Assembly (NCBI RefSeq): GCF_023016005.1
Contig: NZ_JALKAZ010000001.1
Location: 2,487,902-2,551,901 of the forward strand
DNA from: Erythrobacter sp. F6033
Lineage (GTDB): Bacteria; Pseudomonadota; Alphaproteobacteria; Sphingomonadales; Sphingomonadaceae
Direction: 5' to 3'
DNA: 64,000 bases
The notes under the pieces were generated by a model. The model had not been told where the DNA came from. It was given only the letters and a program-made list of their open reading frames with translations, and did not search any database. The first letter of the stretch is position 1, and each line of letters opens with the position of its first letter. Of the stretch, positions 60,221-64,000 are shown piece after piece. The position numbers and the translations under genes are program-made.

Positions 60221-61393
60221 ATGCAGATTTTTGATCGGTTGAAAGAGCGCTTTGGGATGTCCGGTTCGGGCCTCGCCATGGCTGATAAGAACCCCTGGGG
60301 CGGCTCGGGCAGTAAAGGTGACGGCGAATCGTCCTCGGGTGACAATTCGGAAGGCGGTGGCTCTGATGGTCCGCGCAATCCGTGGCTCCCCGGTGGCGGA
60401 TCGGGTGACGGCAAACGCCGGTCGGCCAGCATCGAAGATATCTTCAAGAATCGCGGACCCGAAGGTCCAAACCGCGGTGGCAGCGGTGGCGGCCCGAATT
60501 TCCGTATGCCGGAAAGGCCCGGCGGCGGCAGCTGGCTGCCGATTATCATTGCATTGATCGTGTTAGTCGGTCTCGCTTTGACCAGCATGCACCTGATCCA
60601 GCCGAAAGAAAAAGGGGTTGTGAAGACACTGGGAGCATACACTCGTACGCTCGATTCCGGCCTGAATTTCACGTTCCCCTACCCAATTGAAACCGTTGAG
60701 ATTGAGGATGTCGAAGGCGTTCGTGCTGTCAACATTCCGGCATCGGGCGATAGTGCGAAATTGATCCTCACTGGGGATCAGAATCTCGTCGATCTAAGTT
60801 ATATCGTCCGGTGGCGGATCAATGATCTGGCGGACTTCAAATTCCAACTCGCCGAACCCATCGAAACGGTTGGTGAAGTGGCAGAGGCGGCCATGCGCGC
60901 TTCGGTCGCTGAAAAAACTCTCGATGCGACATTCACGGGTGCTGGTCGTGCCGAAATTCAACAGGCCGTGCGCGAGCGTATGCAGGAAACGCTTGATGCG
61001 TACCGAGCGGGCATCCAGGTCGTTGGTGTTGAAATTGCGAAAGCCGACCCCCCAAGCGAGGTCGTCGATGCGTTCCGCGATGTTTCTGTTGCTGAACAGA
61101 ATGCCGATGCGGCGCGGAACCTTGCGCGCGGTTATGCCCAACAGACCATTGCTGGTGCCGAGGGTGAAGCCGAGGCGTTTGACAAGGTTTATGAGCAATA
61201 TCGCCTTGCCCCAGAGGTCACCCGTCAGCGTCTCTATTACGAGACTATGGAGCGTGTCTTGGGCCAGACTGACAAAACAATCGTCGAGGCAGAGGGCGTA
61301 ACGCCTTACCTGCCGCTTCCTGAATTGCGCCGCCGTGCGACACCGCCCGCGCCGATCACAGCGCAAGCGCAACCTACTGAACAGGGGCAATAA
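60221..61393 (+). CDS. hflK: HflK, membrane protease-regulator subunit
   Basis: 390-residue SPFH-family protein that with HflC forms a periplasm-facing complex around FtsH. Gly/Ser-rich N-terminus (ADKNPWGGSGSKGDG), one membrane helix (about 104-124, SWLPIIIALIVLVGLALTS), then the SPFH domain (TLDSGLNFTFPYPIETVEIEDV, DQNLVDLSYIVRWRI, ...EGEAEAFDKVYEQYRLAPEVTRQRLYYETME). The ATG at 60221 has AGAGAG upstream; the in-frame opening back to 59606 crosses mrp and is rejected. hflC starts 2 bp after its stop. Confidence 0.95.
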   Translation: MQIFDRLKERFGMSGSGLAMADKNPWGGSGSKGDGESSSGDNSEGGGSDGPRNPWLPGGGSGDGKRRSASIEDIFKNRGPEGPNRGGSGGGPNFRMPERPGGGSWLPIIIALIVLVGLALTSMHLIQPKEKGVVKTLGAYTRTLDSGLNFTFPYPIETVEIEDVEGVRAVNIPASGDSAKLILTGDQNLVDLSYIVRWRINDLADFKFQLAEPIETVGEVAEAAMRASVAEKTLDATFTGAGRAEIQQAVRERMQETLDAYRAGIQVVGVEIAKADPPSEVVDAFRDVSVAEQNADAARNLARGYAQQTIAGAEGEAEAFDKVYEQYRLAPEVTRQRLYYETMERVLGQTDKTIVEAEGVTPYLPLPELRRRATPPAPITAQAQPTEQGQ

Positions 61394-61395
61394 TC

Positions 61396-62244
61396 ATGGA
61401 AGCTCTCTGGAATAATTATCGCTGGGCGATCATCCTTGTAGGCCTCTTGATCATCGGCCTGATGATGAGTGCCTATATCGTGAACGAAGAGGAACAAGCC
61501 GTTGTTGTCCGTACGGGTGAGCCGGTGCGAACCGTCAACACACCCAACGGTGTCACCGGGCCTGGGCTCTATTTTCGCGTTCCATTGATCGAATCTGTTC
61601 GCAAAATTGAAAAACGCGTCCTCGATCTGGAAATGACTGACGAAGAAGTGCTTTCGAACGATCAGCAACGTCTGCTCGTCAACGCTTACGCACGTTTCAG
61701 GATTGTCGATCCACAGCGGATGATTGAACGTGCTGGTACGACAGAAGGCGTTCGTGTCGCTCTTGAACCGATTTTGAATTCGGCTCTTCGTCAGGAACTG
61801 GGACGCCGCACCTTTGCAGCTATGCTAACGGCGGAACGTGGCAATGCGCTTGCTAATGTGAAGGTCAACCTCGACCGCGAAGCTCGCCAATACGGCGCCG
61901 AAGTGATCGATGTTCAGATCAAGCGCACTGATCTTCCTTCGGGTAGACCACTGGAATCGGCTTTTCAACGTATGGAGTCAGACCGTGAACGTGAGGCGCG
62001 AACCATTCGTGCCCAAGGTACGCGTGATGCACGGATCATCCGCGCTGAGGCCGATGCCGAAGCTGCGCGGATTTTTGCCAACGCATTCGGCAAGGACGCA
62101 GGATTTTATGACTTCTACCGTGCCATGCAGAGTTACGACGAAACCTTCCGCAAGGCGCGTGAAGGCGAGAACGGTCGCGGCGAAAGCTCTATAATCCTGT
62201 CACCAGACAACGAATATCTGCAGCAGTTCAGAGGGCGACGTTAA
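61396..62244 (+). CDS. hflC: HflC, membrane protease-regulator subunit
   Basis: 282 residues; N-terminal signal anchor (WAIILVGLLIIGLMMSAYIVNEEEQAVVVRTGEP), then the SPFH domain (GLYFRVPLIESVRKIEKRVLDLEM, TEGVRVALEPILNSALRQELGRRTF) and the C-terminal coiled region (SDREREARTIRAQGTRDARIIRAEADAEAARIF). Partner of HflK in the FtsH-regulating complex. Co-transcribed with hflK; degP starts 170 bp later. Confidence 0.96.
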   Translation: MEALWNNYRWAIILVGLLIIGLMMSAYIVNEEEQAVVVRTGEPVRTVNTPNGVTGPGLYFRVPLIESVRKIEKRVLDLEMTDEEVLSNDQQRLLVNAYARFRIVDPQRMIERAGTTEGVRVALEPILNSALRQELGRRTFAAMLTAERGNALANVKVNLDREARQYGAEVIDVQIKRTDLPSGRPLESAFQRMESDREREARTIRAQGTRDARIIRAEADAEAARIFANAFGKDAGFYDFYRAMQSYDETFRKAREGENGRGESSIILSPDNEYLQQFRGRR

Positions 62245-62414
62245 TCACAAGACTGTCCGACGAACCGTTGATCATTCGCTACCGACTACAAGCGTGTTCA
62301 ATCACCGTTAAGTGCATCCCCGCTCAATGGAGATGCGTAGTTTTGAAATAGACCTGAGCTTGAAGCGGAGCCGATATCCGGTTGTTTCGGGCACTGAAGA
62401 AGGAAAAAGAGGAC

Positions 62415-63950
62415 GTGAAAAACGTGCGGTATGTATATGGACTGACGAGCGCCCTACTTGTTGGAGGCGCGGCTGTTTCGCTGGTCTCCGGGCAGCCGGT
62501 TGGCGCACAGGTGGCGCAAAACGATACGAGCGTGATGAACAATGTGGTTCCGCGCGCAGGAGCACCGGCAAGCTTTGCTGATCTCACCGAGCAATTGCAG
62601 CCAGCCGTGGTCAACATCGCCACCCGTCAACGTGTCGAAGTCCAGAGCCGCAACCCGTTTCAAGGCACGCCTTTCGCGGAGCTGTTCAATCGCCGCCGCG
62701 GCCAACCGGCTCAGCCACAAACACGCGAAGCGCAATCGCTTGGTAGCGGGTTCATCATCTCCGCTGATGGTTTTGTCGTCACCAACAATCACGTGGTCAC
62801 ACCAAACAACCGCGCGACGCTTGAAGAAATCACCGTCACCATGCCTGATGGCACCGAATACGAAGCGGAGTTGATCGGCGCAGACGCTCAGTCGGACTTG
62901 GCGGTGCTGAAGATCAAATCTGGCAACACTTTCCCATTCGTAAAATTCGGCAATTCAGCTGAAACACGCGTTGGCGAATGGGTGGTCGCAATCGGCAATC
63001 CGTTTGGCCTTGGTGGGACAGTTACCAGCGGGATCGTGTCTGCGGTCTATCGTAACACAGGACAGGGCGGAGCATATGACCGCTACATTCAGACTGACGC
63101 CAGCATCAACCGCGGCAATTCGGGCGGTCCGCTGTTCGATATGCAAGGCAATGTGATCGGCATTAACAATGCGATCTTCTCGCCTTCAGGCGGCAGTGTC
63201 GGTATCGGTTTCGCAATCCCTTCGGAAATCGCTGCGCCAATCGTTGATCAGTTGAAAGAAGGTCAGGAAATCGAACGCGGCTTCCTTGGCGTTGGCCTTA
63301 ACCCGATGACAGACGACTTTGCCGATTCACTTGGCCTGCCGGCCAATCGCGGTGAAATTGTGCAGAACGTCCAGGATGACAGCGCCGCAGACAAAGCTGG
63401 TCTGCGGGCTGGCGATATTGTGACCCGGATCAATGGCCGCGCTGTAACCAGCGAACAAACCGTATCTTACTTGGTCGCTAATCTCGCTCCAGGTACGCAA
63501 GTGCCTATCGAAATTCTACGTGACGGCGAGACCATTGCCGTCACCGCTGTTCTCGGAAAACGTCCGAGCGAAGAGGAATTGATCCAGCAACAACAGACCT
63601 TCGACCCGGATTCCGAAGAACCGATGGATCCGGATGAAACGGATGCGACTATCGCAGAAAAGCTCGGACTTTCGGTGCTCGAAATGACGCCTCAAATCGC
63701 TCGCTCGCTTCGAGTTGACGAGGATACAGTGGCACTGGTTATCGGCCAGGTAGATCCGAATTCGGACGCTGGCCGCAAGGGTCTTCGCCGCGGTGACCGA
63801 CTTCTTTCGGTCAACAACGCGCCGCTCGCGACAATCGAGCAGTTGCGCACCGCAATCGCAGATGCCGAAGCCAACGATCGTGAAGCGCTACTCTTCCGCG
63901 TGCAGCGCCGCAACGATCCGCCGCGCTTCCTGCCAATCCGCCTGCGTTAA
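62415..63950 (+). CDS. Periplasmic serine protease/chaperone DegP (Do family)
   Basis: 511-residue HtrA-type protease. Signal peptide (MKNVRYVYGLTSALLVGG, cleavage near VGAQVAQ), protease domain with His in VVTNNHVV, Asp in DAQSDLAVLK and Ser in INRGNSGGPLF, then two PDZ domains (about 280-375 with RGFLGVGLNPMTDD; about 410-510). A GTG at 62415 is chosen as start: AAGGA lies about 10 nt upstream and it gives a standard signal peptide; the TTG at 62382 adds 11 charged residues. Degrades or refolds damaged envelope proteins, in line with hflKC upstream. Confidence 0.92.
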   Translation: MKNVRYVYGLTSALLVGGAAVSLVSGQPVGAQVAQNDTSVMNNVVPRAGAPASFADLTEQLQPAVVNIATRQRVEVQSRNPFQGTPFAELFNRRRGQPAQPQTREAQSLGSGFIISADGFVVTNNHVVTPNNRATLEEITVTMPDGTEYEAELIGADAQSDLAVLKIKSGNTFPFVKFGNSAETRVGEWVVAIGNPFGLGGTVTSGIVSAVYRNTGQGGAYDRYIQTDASINRGNSGGPLFDMQGNVIGINNAIFSPSGGSVGIGFAIPSEIAAPIVDQLKEGQEIERGFLGVGLNPMTDDFADSLGLPANRGEIVQNVQDDSAADKAGLRAGDIVTRINGRAVTSEQTVSYLVANLAPGTQVPIEILRDGETIAVTAVLGKRPSEEELIQQQQTFDPDSEEPMDPDETDATIAEKLGLSVLEMTPQIARSLRVDEDTVALVIGQVDPNSDAGRKGLRRGDRLLSVNNAPLATIEQLRTAIADAEANDREALLFRVQRRNDPPRFLPIRLR

Positions 63951-63980
63951 GTCGGACGACAACCAAACAAAGAGAAGGGC

Positions 63981-64000
63981 GCTGAGGCATCTGCCTCAGC
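63981..64000 (+). terminator. Hairpin after degP, cut by window edge
   Basis: GCTGAGGCA-TC-TGCCTCAGC, 9-bp perfect stem 30 bp after the degP stop. The sequence ends inside it, so the T-run cannot be seen. Confidence 0.6.

Noticed and set aside
1..64000. CRISPR arrays, insertion sequences, prophage or integrase genes
   Set aside because: None seen: no regularly spaced direct repeats, no transposase or integrase motifs.

Overview
The window looks like chromosomal DNA of a Sphingomonadales alphaproteobacterium, most likely Erythrobacteraceae. The basis is three large TonB-dependent receptors, the NDUFA12 / DUF2155 / aat neighbourhood, an ABA4-like protein, a DUF1674 (SdhAF4) gene, a VPAPG-type PEP-CTERM protein and the codon style. 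This placement is inference; no 16S gene is present. I saw no phage, insertion sequence, plasmid or CRISPR signature.

Layout. 1-8 kb: the end of an LCAD-like acyl-CoA dehydrogenase, two TonB-dependent receptors, a Baeyer-Villiger-type flavin monooxygenase and a CinA-N domain protein; together they could be an uptake and lipid or ketone oxidation locus. 8-11 kb: a giant DUF2339 membrane protein. 11-18.5 kb: the usually contiguous trnW-secE-nusG-rplK-rplA block, here split by pspA, an ABA4-like gene, an unknown membrane protein and an amino-acid symporter, with four copies of a GC-rich intergenic repeat at the junctions. 18.6-21.5 kb: aat facing a recX / DUF192 / NDUFA12 / DUF2155 run. 21.6-27.5 kb: fatty acyl-AMP ligase, DUF389 protein, then a telA / xpaC-like / PHA-system operon with a good promoter. 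27.5-33 kb: manA and mannose-1-phosphate guanylyltransferase (GDP-mannose supply), TonB and a MASE1 hybrid kinase. 33-42.5 kb: an Oar-like receptor, a 2-oxoglutarate-type oxygenase, NupC, a queuosine precursor transporter, a saccharopine-dehydrogenase-like reductase and an unknown secreted protein.

42.6-48.2 kb: a LuxR-type response regulator and a 7TM sensor kinase, each preceded by the same palindrome (ATGGGG-N6-CCCCAT), then tRNA-Lys, a TPR lipoprotein and a PEP-CTERM protein. 48.2-54.3 kb: folK, aguB, two tandem exported methyltransferase-like proteins, msrA, a protein resembling AfsA/hotdog enzymes, rsmB and a 56-residue SdhAF4. 54.3-64 kb: cytochrome P450, ferrochelatase, a Tat-exported molybdopterin dehydrogenase subunit coupled to Mrp, then hflK-hflC-degP (membrane and envelope protein quality control).

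The most interesting signals are the repeat family at every junction of the split secE-nusG-rplKA block, the duplicated palindrome in the two-component locus, the orphan AfsA-like protein, and the exported methyltransferase pair.
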